NCBI GenBank assembly: GCA_017311315.1
Contig: CM029664.1
Coordinates: 41,647,846-41,711,845 of the forward strand
DNA: 64,000 nucleotides
Direction: 5' to 3'
From: Dendrocalamus latiflorus
Lineage: Eukaryota > Streptophyta > Magnoliopsida > Poales > Poaceae
The notes under the pieces were generated by a model. The model did no database searches. It was not told the origin of the DNA and was given only the letters and a program-made list of their open reading frames with translations. Position numbers and translations under genes: made by a program. Of the stretch, positions 1 through 11,799 are shown piece after piece (position 1 is the stretch's first letter; each line of letters opens with the position of its first letter).

Positions 1-187
1 TATTTCTAAACTAATTTTCTACACTACATTTTCTAAACTAATTTTCTAAACTATATTTCTAAACTAATTTTCTACACTACATTTTCTAAACTAATTTTCT
101 AAACTAAATTTCTAAACTAATTCTCTACACTACATTTTCTAAACTAATTTTCTACACTACATTTTCTAAACTAATTTTCTACACTAA
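1..187. repeat. 28-bp AT-rich tandem repeat at window edge
   Basis: A unit built from two similar 14-bp halves (TTTTCTAAACTAAT and TTTTCTACACTACA) repeats about 6-7 times and runs off the left edge of the window. Some units repeat one half instead of alternating. No coding potential is visible. Confidence 0.9.
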
Positions 188-219
188 CAAAAAATATAAC
201 ACGAAAAATTACCTGAAAA

Positions 220-335
220 TCGCGCACTCCCCCTCCTCTTCTCCTCCTCTCCTCCTCTCCCTCTCCTTCTCTTCTCCTCCTCTCCCTCTCCTTCTCTTCC
301 CCTCCTCTTCTCCTCCTCTCCCTCTCTTCTTTGCG
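220..335. repeat. Polypyrimidine (CCTCTC/CTTCTC) tract
   Basis: This stretch is almost pure C and T, with CTCCTCCTCTCC-like units. The minus-strand reading frames through it give only Arg/Glu/Gly runs and are products of the low-complexity sequence, not a gene. Confidence 0.85.
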
Positions 336-399
336 ACGGCGGCCGAACGACACAGTGACCGCGCTCGGCCACGGCCGAGCGCGGTATATATCTCACTAG

Positions 400-575
400 A
401 AGTCGCCGAACCGTTGAGCGACTGAAATTCAGTCGCCTAACGGTTGGGCGACTGGATGGAAGTCGCCCAACCGTGGGGTGACTGCAATTAATCGCCCAAC
501 GGTTGGTAGATTCATTAAATGTCGCCCTGTGGTTGGGCGAACGCCTCCAGTCGTCCAACCATTAGGCGACTGGAG
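400..575. repeat. Six degenerate hairpin-forming repeats (GTCGCC...GGCGAC)
   Basis: About six copies of a unit of roughly 22-25 bp. Each is an inverted repeat with arms GTCGCCCAAC and GTTGGGCGAC, separated by short unrelated spacers. Copies begin near 401, 431, 459, 489, 520 and 548, with substitutions in the arms. The block lies next to the pyrimidine tract and the AT-rich repeat, which together look like the non-coding end of a transposon. I could not find its termini, so the family is undetermined. Confidence 0.7.
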
Positions 576-599
576 CCTATTTTTGTAAAAAATTTTCCC

Positions 600-1245
600 G
601 CGGGTATATTTATGTAATTTCGAATAAAAAATGGATTATCCGTACAAAAAATTCCTTGGAGGTGGCGGACGACAATGTTTATGTGCATGATAGAGCCAAA
701 GGAACTCAACGAGTATTTCGACACACGTAGAAAGCACTTAAGAGGATATGGAGTGGGTTGTTCGATTAGTTTTGATCAAACGGTTGATACCAATCCCATT
801 GGGAAGGGGTTTGGATGGTATTCCGCCATCTAGCCACGTCCTAAATTAATCCCGTGATTTCCATTTTCTCGTGCCATTACCTTCTCTCTGTTTTGTCCAA
901 TGTAGAAGTCACAAGCACCTATGCGACTTCTCCATAGAGATTTGAGAATACATCATCGATTAGGGAAAAAAGAACATAGGAGCTCATGGCTTTTTGCTGC
1001 TCGGTGCACTCCCGTTGCCATGAACGTAACGGCGGTGCATGCTCTATGCCAACGTTCCTCTCCCATATCTTTTTAGGCGACCACTACTCTGCAGGCCAGC
1101 GTTCTGCTCTGCAGGCGGCAAGCTCATGGCTCGGCTGCGTCCATTGTCACCTAGGATGGGACATTTTGTTTTGTTCATGATGTAACTCGCTCATCACCAA
1201 GAGACCAAGACTCTAAACCTCAATCTACGCTCTACAACCTACCGT
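600..1245. other. No recognised feature
   Basis: Mixed-composition intergenic sequence. The only open frame (986-1180, 64 codons) resembles no family I know and has no supporting context. Confidence 0.5.
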
Positions 1246-1474
1246 GGGCCTGTTTTTTTAATCTACGGCTAGTGACTTTTGGCTATTTGTGAGAGAGTAT
1301 AGAATAAGAGAAACTCGTGTATATTTTTGTCCAACATACATAAGTCATTACAGTGTCTACTATAATCAACTTGTAAACCCTATCTTGAAAAAGCACTGCA
1401 TTTGAAAGCTAGTTACTATAGAAAAACATTTTACTGTAGAAAAGCTAAAATCGAAAGCCGAAAAGAAGGGGTCC
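1246..1474. mobile_element. hAT-like MITE, family A, copy 1
   Basis: It starts GGGCCTGTTTTTTTAATC and ends in AAGAAGGGGTCC, so the ends are approximately inverted. The interior shares a run of motifs with 59969-60210: AACTCGTGTATATTTTT, TACTATAATCAACTTGTA, CTATCTTGAAAA and a terminal AAAGC-rich part. The length (about 230 bp) and lack of coding sequence fit a non-autonomous element. No clear target duplication was found. Confidence 0.6.
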
Positions 1475-1546
1475 ACTTTTATGGATAGGTAAGTTTTATT
1501 TGAGCTTAAAGGCAGGATGTACCTAGCGAGAATTATAGGATATTAA

Positions 1547-2076
1547 TGTTATAAAAAATATGACAGAAATAAATGATTAAAAGAATGGGAGACATGGATT
1601 GAGCATGCAAAATCCTTTTGAAAAAACCATGACCGCACGAAGGCGAAATTCATTATATGAGGAGAATTACAAGCATGGGGAACTTCAGCGTATTTCAACA
1701 TGACTTAACTGTACGACTACAAAGGTACATATTTAGGCTAGAGATTAGAGTCTCTAATGAAGAAAGGAACATAACCCTAGTCAGCAACAAAACAGAGACC
1801 TATCATAAATTAGAACATTAACCTTCTCGAAGATTGAAACAACACCCCACTCAGATAGTCTCAAAAGATAACGGTGCATAATTGTTGTCAAAAGACACAT
1901 CGAGTAACCACATCTGACTCTAGTCAATGTAGAGTCAATCATGGACACAAAGATGATCTCAATCATAATATCTAACTAGTTCACATTGCTTGAGCGAAAC
2001 CTGCTCAGACTCTTCAAACGGTCAGAAAGATCAGTAGTAGTCGGACCCCACTAGATTCAGATAATAAAACACAACA
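1547..2076 (-). repeat. 3' LTR of the 1.76-kb copia element
   Basis: A 530-bp LTR in the minus orientation. It matches 2783-3307 along its whole length with many substitutions (for example the shared ATTCATTATATGAGGAGAAT block), so the insertion is not recent. Confidence 0.85.
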
Positions 2077-2782
2077 ATCTCCACCTTGAGTCGAATTCCT
2101 CCTACCGCAAAAAAGACAATGTAATAAACTCCTACATGATCATAAGCGATCTAAATTGTAACATATCCAAATGGTGAACGAAACATCAAATTCAATTGTC
2201 CCCACAACTGACATCCTTTTTTTCTTTAAAGTCTCCTAAATCAAGCGTAGCCCAAATTGTGTTGAAAAACTGCAATTCCACCTTGGACTCTATATGTGTG
2301 GATCTTGCTGCAGTAACCTGTAGTAGACAACATATCGTCAAAGAAATTGCCAATGATTAATCTCACATAGATGCCGCTAATAATATGTACAATAACCTAA
2401 ATTGCAATAAACTTCACCTCCAACAAAAATATATAGAGCTGACGACACAATCCCTTGATAAAAAGATGATGATCAACTGAAGTAAAAGATCTTCGATGGA
2501 GATGGCGCAGTACGACACCAAAGCATGGCATCGGGTGGCATAGGTGATGTTGTTGGTGAACTTGGTATTGAAACGATCGCTGAGGTAGAGCATGGATCGA
2601 TGCTCAGTATGATGTGGGTTGGCACCAAATTAGAGTTGAGATACGGACGGAGTTGAGGCGAGTCAAATCACTGAGAACAATAACCTCCTAGATGCCACTC
2701 TTGATGCTACGCAACGACCATCCTGGGAGTCTTTCTCCTAGGGCAGTGGCTTTGAGCTCAAACATGGAGCTCTGGTACCACT

Positions 2783-3307
2783 TGTTATAAAACGCACAAC
2801 AACAATAGATTATAAAAAAAAATGAGAGACACATATTTAATGTGGAAACCCTTTCGGAAAAAATCATGGATGCACGAAGGCATAATTCATTATATGAGGA
2901 GAATTACAAGCACATAGAACTTCAGCGTGACTTAACCATGTGACTACAGGGGTACATATATAGGTTAGTGATTAGAGTCCCTAACGAAGAAAGGAACAAG
3001 TCCTAGTCAGTAATGAAACAGAGATCTATCAGAAACTAGAGCAGTAACCTTCTCAAAAATGGGAATAGCACCCCGCTAGGAGAGTCTTAGAAGATAACTG
3101 TATAGAGTTGTAGTCGGAAGATGTCTCGAATAGCCATGTCTAACTTTAGTTAGTGCAGAGTCTATCACAGATACGAAGATGGCCTCAATCATAACTTTCG
3201 ATTAGTTCACATTACTTGAGCGAAATCTGATTGGACTGTTCAAGCGATCGGTCGGACCCAACTAAAAGCGATCGGATTCGACTAAATTCAGATCACAAAA
3301 TACAACA
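2783..3307 (-). repeat. 5' LTR of the 1.76-kb copia element
   Basis: A 525-bp LTR. The primer-binding site lies just beyond it on the minus strand (plus coordinates about 2770-2781). Confidence 0.85.
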
Positions 3308-3594
3308 ATTAAGCATAGTTTTGATTTTATTTTGGATCTAAAATACGTAGGACTCGCTGCCATGTAACAAATAAAAAGCTGCCATGTGGCTGCGAGAATA
3401 GATGGGAGCACCATGAGGGAGTAGGCAAGCTGTGTCCCTTATAGTGACCTTGGTGCCGATCGAACCTACAGTCATCCCCTTCCACCAGTAAAAGTCAAAG
3501 GTAAAGATAATTTACATGTGAAACAGGAAAAAAACTATGTACTTACTGATTAGCAATTCTCGTTAAAGAGTGCTTACACGTGCCTATTGATTCA

Positions 3595-3810
3595 AAATGG
3601 CTTAGGCTTCTGACTTATTTTTCATTATTTAACAATTTCATCTTTTTCTGATTTTTTGGTTTTTTTGAGCTTTTTCGTCGGTTCTTTTTTCCCGTATTCG
3701 TGTGTACTGTCCGTGATGGGCTAACATGTTTTTTTTAAATTTTTTAAAATTTAATTACGCCAAATAAACCACTATCAACTACAGTGCAATTTTAACCAGT
3801 TACAGTACTT
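3595..3810. mobile_element. MITE, family B, copy 1
   Basis: It shares with 5090-5310 and, in reverse complement, with 22600-22890 a distinctive order of motifs: GGCTTCTGACTTATTTTT, a TTTGGTTTTTTTGAGC block, CCGTATTCGTGTGTA, GGGCTAACATG and an AT-rich tail. Three copies in one window support an interspersed non-coding family. Termini are approximate. Confidence 0.65.
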
Positions 3811-5089
3811 TTTACCCATAAACCACTCAAAATAAGACATAACGTGGTTACTCGGTGTAAAAGCAAATGGACAAAGATGTAAAATAGTAGGATCGATGAT
3901 GCAAGTATAAACAACACTCTCTTCCACCAGGTAAAAGTAAGCAATAATTTTAGCAATTGTCACATGCACCGATCTAGATTATAGAGAGTTGCACAAATTT
4001 AGTGACAGTCTTTATATATTATTCTCTTGTTAACTTATTTTTGCAACAATTCTTTTTATCAATAACGCTATGCATAAAAGGAGAGGACAATAGAATACAT
4101 TTCAGATTTAGTTCATTAGGTGTCTAAATATATATGAGCATGATCACCACCATATCAAAATGCTCAAGACGAAATCACTTTCTTTAGATCTAGAATATTA
4201 GAACGATCGACGTGTTCCACCTTTATATCTTTCAAGATTTACCTTGTACCATGTCCCCACCATTAAGTCCTTTTCCAGTAGAACTTTTGAATAAAACATT
4301 CTTAGTGTCTCTTGACATGAAATGCAGTGCTGTCCATCCATGTGGCCATCATCCAAGAATGCCTTGCATTGGATAAGCATATAGGCAAATGAAAGGTAGA
4401 TATAGCCACAAACACACCTTTAATTTTAATATTTTTCATGATTATTCCAGTGTCGATTTTTCATACCATTTTTCGATAGGATGGGTAGAAACAAGAAAAC
4501 GATGCAGCAAATGGATCTCAACTTTTGGATCAATGCATGGCTTGTGAGCGAGTGCCTCGGTGGTGGAAGTGTGGAACTTTATTCTCAGGCTTGTAGGGAT
4601 CTACTCCGAATAAACGAATAGACACGCTATGGTATTAATGGAACGTTACCTAAGCCTCTTATTGTGAAGTAGCTGGTGCCAAATACAATCAAAAGTACAA
4701 ACCATGGTAATTTCCACAGCATTCTTAAACTTTTTCTTTTGTTCTAGGTATAACTCTATTAATTTTTCACGATTTCAAGGTAAATACTTCAACCACTATC
4801 ACACTATCACACCATAAGAGAGGCTAGCTAGTGTCAAATATACATCAGAAATGCACACCCACGGTAATCTTGCACTGTTCTTTAATTCTTATCAAAAGAA
4901 CAATACACTACAAAGTGATTGCACTGCAACCAAGTACTTGGACAAATCATTGGGACACTACTTGTTCAGCAGCAGCTTCTGCTAGGAGCTCGTGCGTGCG
5001 CGGCGTCCCGCACGTACGGACGGTGCGAGTAATATGATTTGGCCCGCACCCAAAAGCCTATGCATGATCCCGCTCCAAAGGTTTCAGTT
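3811..5089. other. No recognised gene
   Basis: AT-rich intergenic DNA. Short frames at 3775-3969, 4198-4380 and 4831-5037 show no recognisable domain. Confidence 0.5.
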
Positions 5090-5310
5090 CTAATTTTTTT
5101 TACTTTCGCCTTATTTAAATTAGAAATAACTTGGAACACGTCGATTTATAATTTCAGCTTATTTTAGTATTTTTTTTGCCTTTTTGGTTTTTTTCCTCTT
5201 ATTCTTTTGCATTGTCTGTGACGATATAATAATTTTTTTCTTTTTTTAATATTTTAATTGAATAATTTAGAAAAAGTCAACCATCGCTACAGTACAATTT
5301 CAGCCAAAAA
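5090..5310. mobile_element. MITE, family B, copy 2
   Basis: It has the same motif order and orientation as 3595-3810, including AGCTTATTTTAGTATTTTTT, TGCCTTTTTGGTTTTTTT, the ATTGTCTGTGACGAT block and a CTACAGTACAATTTCAGCC end. It is more diverged than copy 1. Confidence 0.6.
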
Positions 5311-5854
5311 TCAACAGTCAAAATCATAAATCTAAAACTTAAGCTCTTTAGAGTGGCCCACAAAATGTAGCTCTTCGGACACACCCTTATCCCTCCACTT
5401 CTTTCCCCTTGACAGGTAGTTTGAAGGATAGGAAGAAATGGACAGCCTCTTTTTTTCACTTTGCATCTCCTCTCCCCTCTGTCTGTCTCCATGTGTGTGT
5501 GAGAGGGAGGCTGCTGTTACTACGAGAGTTGACAGTTATTCTGATAAGGAACACTACAGGGGGTTAGTGGGCGGGGCCAACTACGCCGGGTTTTATATAT
5601 AGCATTGACAAATTAAGGGGATGCTCACGAGCTGATTGGTGGCTGCTGGCCCAATCAACGGCTGCCAGTATGATTTGCCTTGTCCCCTTGCGTTACACTG
5701 GACAGCTACGTTTGTCGTCGTGTGCGTACGTCTTTGCACTATCGGGCCTCCTTCCATTTCTTTTCCTGTTTTTGAGTTTTGAGTTTATCTAATTAACTTT
5801 CTTGCAGATAATTCTTTAACCTAGCTAGTTACTCAAGAGAAAATATGACCTCTC

Positions 5855-6181
5855 ACACAACAGCAATTAGTGTTATGAAGAACCATGTGAGAGGGTTCTA
5901 TATTATGTTATAATGAACTATTACAATTTAAAAAGATCAAAATTTTGATTTACAAATTAGATGTTTGTAAGCCCGCCGTACTGCTCAGTAGTAGTAAATT
6001 AGTATTGGCCACTGCACTATTGTTGTCTACAGTAAAAGGCTTGATCTTGCATGTACATGGTAACATGCATGTACTTGAGTCTTTGCATTAACTGGCATAC
6101 ATGTCTTGCATGCAGTAAGTTTCCTTGTCGAGGGAAAGCCCCGCTGAGTTAGCTGGTTGCATTAATTGCTGTGCATGGAGA
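5855..6181. repeat. Dispersed ~320-bp repeat R, copy 1
   Basis: It is similar over about 320 bp to 15735-16043, sharing CCGTACTGCTCAGTAGTAG, TGAGTCTTTGCATTAACTGG and TGTCTTGCATGCAG. Both copies end at GTGCATGGAG. No reading frame is conserved, so this is a non-coding repeat or duplicated intergenic DNA. Confidence 0.7.
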
Positions 6182-6779
6182 ATCTCCTTGATTCATACCA
6201 CGATGACCGAACCCAAGAGTAGAGGGAGAAAGAAGAAGAGCAATAACTTTACCTTCTTACACAGATTTGCTACTCTCCCTTTCTCCTAGAGTTTGTCCAG
6301 CGTTTCCTTCCCTTGCCAAAGCTTCTCTGTCTGTCCTTAGCCTTAGCGCCCGTCCTCTCCCATGTTTTTACTTTTCGTCCTCTATTTATAGAGTAAGGAT
6401 GAGAGGGTGATTGATGGAGGGAAGTTACGACAACTTCTCTATTCGATTTTCTTTTCATTGAATTTTTTTTGAAAACTGTCGACGCAGCACGCACAGGCAT
6501 ATAGAGGTGTGGGACGTGGGCATGGCAGGACATGGGCGGCTTGAGCGCTACAGCTGGTGTTGCTTGTAGTCATGCAGGACGTGCGCCGGTTGGATTCCGT
6601 CCCGCCTATAGGTTATGGCTGAGCTATGGGCCCTTATCATTTAGTTAGAGAGTGCTTAACTTCTGCATGCATATAGTTAAGGCGCCACTTTCCTATCGTT
6701 ATGGGGGTGGTATCTATGCATGCATTTGGTTGACTAGCGGGTCATCTAGTGTACATCGAAGAAAACAATGTGGTCAACA

Positions 6780-7390
6780 GCACGTGGTCGATATAACATG
6801 GTCAACATGACATGATTGAAATATCATGGTTGACCAATGTGGTCGAAATTTCATTGCCGACTAACATGGTCAAACTACCATGGTCGACCGAGGTGGTCGA
6901 GATAACATGGTCGACCAACATGGTTGAAATACCATGGTCGACCAGTGTGGTCGAAATATCATAGTCGACAAACATAGTTGACGGACATCGTCGAAATATC
7001 ATGGTCAACCAACGTCGTCGAAATATTATGGTCAATGATCATGGTCGACATATCATGGTCGACTAATGTAGTCAAAATATCATGGTCGATCCAGGTGGTC
7101 AAAATATCATGGTCAATCAATGTGGTCAAAATATCATGATCGGCTACCGTGGTTGAAATATGATTATCGACCAACGTGGTCGAAATATCATTGTTGACCA
7201 ATGTGATCGAAATATCATTGTCGATCAACGTAGTTGAAATATTATGGTTGAACAACGTTATCAAAATACCATGGTGGACCGGCGTAGTCAAGATATCATG
7301 GTCGAACAAAGTGATTGAAAATATCATGATCGAACAATGTAGTCGAAATATCATGGTTGGACAACATTGTCAAAATATCATTTGAGTATT
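6780..7390. repeat. 27-bp minisatellite (GGTCGACCA...AAATATCAT)
   Basis: About 22 degenerate copies of a 27-bp unit such as GACCAATGTGATCGAAATAT followed by CATTGTC. Because 27 is a multiple of three, the minus strand stays open and reads as a 9-residue repeat (DHDISTTLV-like). The long frames here are explained by the repeat and are not evidence for a protein. Confidence 0.9.
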
Positions 7391-7690
7391 GTTCTTCATG
7401 GTTGGACAACATTGACGAAATATCATTTGAGTATTGTTCACCCGAGTGTTGTTCGTCCGAATACCATTCATTTGAGTATTGGTTGTTCGAATACTGTTCA
7501 TTCGAGTACTTCAAGTACTGGTCGTCCAAGTACTGTTCTCCAGAGTACTGTTCACTCGAGTACTTTTTTGTCTGAATACTGTTCATCGTGTTCGAGTACT
7601 GTTCACCTGAGTACTTTTCGTTTGAGTACGGTTCATTCGAGTATTGTTTACTCGAGTACTTTTCATTCGAGTACTTCGAGTATTCCACAT
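7385..7690. repeat. 12/24-bp minisatellite (GAGTACTGTTCA-like)
   Basis: Degenerate copies of GAGTACTGTTCATTCGAGTA follow directly on the 27-bp array. Both strands are open through it (minus-strand peptides rich in YSNEQ), which again follows from the repeat. Confidence 0.85.
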
Positions 7691-8020
7691 TTGGACTCAA
7701 ATGTGGGTTACGACCTCTTTGCGCTTAGAATCTTCAATCGCAGCGTACTCGAAGTCTCTGACCGATACTGCTTGGACGTTTCAACTTTGAACTCGAAGCC
7801 TCTAACTGTATGCTTCGGCTTCAAGCTCAAAGCTTTCGACCATTTTGTATTGACTTGAACTTCGAGATCGAGCATTCCTGTACTCATTACCTTTTAGCAA
7901 GATATTAGTTCCAACAATTTATATTGCAATGGATTTTTAGCCATTAGCATAATGTATTACTTTGGTGATTATTCATTTTAAATATATTTATTCATATTTT
8001 AAGTTCAAGACAAAATTGGT
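7690..8020. other. No recognised feature
   Basis: A tail of loosely repeated GAACTCGAAGCC-like sequence passing into AT-rich DNA. No gene was recognised. Confidence 0.4.
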
Positions 8021-10265
8021 TTCAACACAAGGTCAGGGTTTATATGTTGCACGAGACATGTTACTATTAACGCGGGTCAAGTTGTGAAGAACTTATATCT
8101 GAAAATAATTTTTTTATCTTTGGATGTACAAAGTCACTTGAAGTCAACCATGGTTAATGATGAGGATTGGGGCTATGCCCATGGAGCAACCGAGGCCCAG
8201 AACGATCAAGGATGTTGGGTGAGGTGGTAAGCTCAAGCATGGCACGAGAAAGATGGGAAATGTCGGAGGGAAGTTTGAACGATGAGATGCACCATGTGGC
8301 TTGCTTAGTCCAAGGGAGGCGTGGTCTAATAGAACCGAGATGGGAGAGACTTACCGACGCATGGCAAGCCAGTGGTGTACCTACACGTGGCAAGCATGAC
8401 GATTGTTTCAATGAAAGGAGAAGACCAGGTCATGAAAGGGTATTTTGATAGTTTAACCAAAATACTGGAAACAGTTTTTGAAGAAAACTGTAGTGCTTAG
8501 GAAGGCAGTTTAGGTCAAGGAAAAGCTAGTTCGATCAAGATGGATCAAGGCTAAGGACCTAGCTGATTCGGGTTTATATACTTTGAAAAGCGTGTATAAG
8601 TGTAGTGAGTGAGTTAAAACCCATGTGTGGGGTTATCGAATTTCTCCCATTGTGCTAAGTGGATAATATCCACTAAGAGTTATATATAGCTAGCTAGCCC
8701 ATCTACTTAAATGGTTAGGATGGAGACTTGCAGTTAACCATCCAACCTTCCTCTCAATTGTTCATATGTTAGGGTTAGGATTTGAGAGAGGAGAGGATGT
8801 GGTGTGCTCTCTGTCCTCTAAGGTAGAGTGGTTATAAAACTTTCATCTCCACATAACAATATATTAATATTTGTTCATCTCCTTGACTATCTCTTGTGTT
8901 AATTGATTTACACTTGTCTTGGTTAGTTTTTCCCTCTTCTTGATCTTATTGTACGAAGGACGTATAAGAGATGGAGATAGCCTCTAGAAATCAATCTTCA
9001 CCTATCTAGGCACTTTGGTAGCAAGTTCATAAAGAAAATCGGTTTTGCTTGATTTGGCCTCATCGTGTGATTTCATGATCCAAGGGTTTTTTTGCTTGAT
9101 TTCTTCAGTGTTCTTGCTTGCTGTGACATATGAGAATGCATCTAAAGCCATCTTGGCCATCTCCTATCCACGAGCAAGTTGTATTCATCATTTTCATATT
9201 TTGCTTGGTTTTGGTGCATTCTTGCTTCAATCTCAAAAAGGTCTAAATGTTGATATGGATTTTTGCGATCTATGGATGGAATAGGTTCCTGAGACATTAA
9301 GTAATATGTGTACAAAGTTTCACAGCTTTTAAATCATAGGATCAAAAGATACATGGAATTTTGATTCGCAACAATGCTGATTTTCCTGTTCATACTGTAG
9401 CAGTGGTTTGACCGATACTGTATCAGCGGTCTAACCAAAAGTATTGTTTACTTGTTTAAATTTACTATTCTTAGCCATCAGACTAGCAGATTAAAGTGGT
9501 TCAACTTCTAGGTTTTGCTGGTTCAGATTTTTCTATTCCTTGAGTTATTTGATTTGGGATTTTGGCTGAGGTTTCTGTTCCCTGTAGCTCTGTAGTTTGT
9601 TTGACATTATTTTGTGCAAATATGTCAAGTTGAGGCAAATAGGGAAATATATGCTAGGTAAGAACTTTAGTATAATCGATCCATTAAATAGCACGAGAAG
9701 CAAAACCATAAAGTGGTCAGTGTGTCACGCCTTACATCATCAGGGCCGCTCGACCACAGCTTCTTTATTTCGAACATGTTAAGCTTAAGGCTACCGATTG
9801 CAGCGCCCTAGTGCTCTACGAGTACTCCTTTCAACCAAGCCTGTTATAGTGCTTTAACGGGTGCGTACTATGACCACGTTGAGATGAGCGAGTTGCGTCG
9901 ACCATGCCTGCTTGAGCACGGTTGCTTTGACCATGTACTACGACCATGGTTCAATCAGTTGTGGCGCCATGCCTCATACGACTGCATGTTCTCGACTGAT
10001 TGCAAGGCGCGTGGCTAATTTATGGAAACATATGCCCAGGGATGGAAAGAAAAGATTGATTCGGGATGCATTGCCTTCACAATGGAAAGATGAGTGCATC
10101 GTGTCCCTTCTGATGGAAATAATTCTTAACAAATCTTTTGAAATGGAAAGCAGAATTTTGGAAGGTAACTAACCTATAGTCAATCAGAAATTTTATCTCA
10201 ATTTAAATGGCATGATCGTCACCATGTGGGAGCCGCGTACGATGCCTACGGCCCTTGCCCGTGCC

Positions 10266-10272
10266 TATAAAA
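10266..10272 (+). promoter_or_regulatory. TATA-like box in the 3.5-kb LTR
   Basis: TATAAAA sits between GTGCC and GGGGAAGC, followed by a purine-rich leader. This position is usual for the U3/R promoter of a plant LTR. Confidence 0.5.
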
Positions 10273-10849
10273 GGGGAAGCACATCTGCTCACAAAGGAGG
10301 ATGGAGGACGGAAGAGAAAATGGAGGGAGAAACATAGAGGCAGATACATACACAGAGGAAAAATGTAGATCGAACACTTGACGACAAGTTAGGACCCTAA
10401 CAAACTCAGGGGAAAGGAAGAGAAGGCGGAGGAACTCAGGAGAATAATCTGCACAAGGCAAGGCCATGGCACGCTCTGCTCTGGAAGGTAAATCTCCTCT
10501 TTTCCCTTTCTTTGCTATTTAGCCATCTTGCATGTCGATAGATGGCAGCGTGTAGGGAAGATTGCAAAGAACCACGATCGATGTTGGCAATGCCATCATT
10601 TAGACACTGCAGAGTTTGCCATTAAAAAGCCTGTGGTCATGACGAAGATGCTGGCAAGATCGCTGATCATTTGCCAATCCCACAAGTTTAAAACGCAAAG
10701 CCCCTTCATCCCTTACCCGCAGCATGATCATCCTAGCCCAAGCTGTGCAGCTACAGTGATCCATCATATACTAGATTTTTGGCCTACTCATGTGTCTAAT
10801 CTAATGATGGCTCTGCAAGGCGAGGCGAATGATGCTGGTCTCAAGTGTC

Positions 10850-11330
10850 TCCGATCACTTGCAAAGCTTGGTGCCTCTGATCGTTCCCGTGGGTAGGCAT
10901 CTCTGATCACTCACAAAGTCGAGCGCCTCCGATCTCTTCACGAAGACAGATGTCTCCGATAGCTTGTTGAAGCTGAACGCCTCCGACTGCTCCTTGAAGA
11001 TGGACACTCTGAATGCTCCTCGAATACGCGCACTCTGACTGCTTGCTGAAGTCGAGTGCCTCCGATCGCTCCTCAAAGACAGATGCTTTCGACCACTCGT
11101 TGAAGCCAAATGCCTCCGACTGCTCCTCGAAGGTGGATGCATACGACCACTTTTCGGAGTCAAGCCTCTCTGACCACTCACGAAGGCGAGCCTCTCAGAC
11201 CGCTTGTTGAAGTCAAGCCTCTCCGTACGCTTGCCGAAGTTGAGTGACTTCGACCACTCATTGTACTTGAGCAGCGTCGACCGCCTTGGGTGCTCAAGCG
11301 CTACCGACCACCAGTTGTATGCATACTTCT
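10850..11330. repeat. 27-bp minisatellite (CCTCCGA...CTC..GAAG)
   Basis: About 17 degenerate copies of a unit such as GCTTTCGACCACTCGTTGAA plus GCCAAAT. The period is again 27 bp, so several frames are open on both strands; they encode only repeats. Confidence 0.85.
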
Positions 11331-11359
11331 TTGGCTGCAGATCTCCAATCATAGTACTT

Positions 11360-11790
11360 CAGTACTCCAATGAGTACTCCCCTACAACTAGGCTTCATAG
11401 GTGCCCCATTCGACACAATGTGCTACAGTACATTTATGACTATGCCCTACGACTATGGTGATACTGTGATGTTCAACCATGGTGCTATAGCACTTTTACA
11501 ACCACATTGATACGGTAATGATCGACCTCCGGGCTACAGTACTTTTATGAGTACGTCCTACGACCACGTGCTACAGTACTCCAACGAGTACATCCTACGA
11601 CCAATATGCCACAGTACTTTTATGAGTATGTCCTACGACCATGTGCTACAGTACTCCAGCAAGTACATCCTACGACCAATATGCCACAGTACTTTTATGA
11701 GTATGTCCTACGACCATGTGCTACAGTACTCTAGCAAGTATGTCCTACGACCAATATGCCATGGTACTTTTACGAGTATGTTGTATGACT
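11360..11790. repeat. 75-bp tandem repeat (TACGACCA/CAGTACT)
   Basis: At least three clear copies of a 75-bp unit (11547-11780) are preceded by degenerate ones. Each holds TCCTACGACCATGTGCTACA and CCACAGTACTTTTATGAG. The plus-strand frame repeats every 25 residues purely from the DNA repeat. Confidence 0.85.
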
Positions 11791-11799
11791 ACTGTTACT

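Larger units (their letters stand above)
1547..3307 (-). mobile_element. Small non-autonomous Ty1/copia LTR element (TRIM/LARD-like), intact TSD
   Basis: A complete 1.76-kb element on the minus strand. Both ends are flanked by the same 5-bp duplication ATTAA (1542-1546 and 3308-3312). The LTRs (1547-2076 and 2783-3307) begin TGTTATAAAA and end ACAACA on the plus strand. On the minus strand the 5' LTR is followed by TGGTACCAGAGC, one base off the usual copia primer site TGGTATCAGAGC. The 3' LTR is preceded by the purine-rich AAGGTGGAGATTG. The 706-bp interior has no gag or pol, so any mobility would depend on proteins from another element. Confidence 0.85.

Noticed and set aside
171..558. Minus-strand frames of 60 and 124 codons over the pyrimidine tract and hairpin repeats
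   Set aside because: The peptides are Arg/Glu/Gly runs plus translated hairpin repeats; no domain.
6802..7858. Long overlapping frames with 9-residue peptide repeats (VDHDISTTL, YSNEQ types), which could pass for a repeat protein
   Set aside because: They coincide exactly with 27-bp and 12/24-bp minisatellites and are open on both strands; no flanking gene structure.
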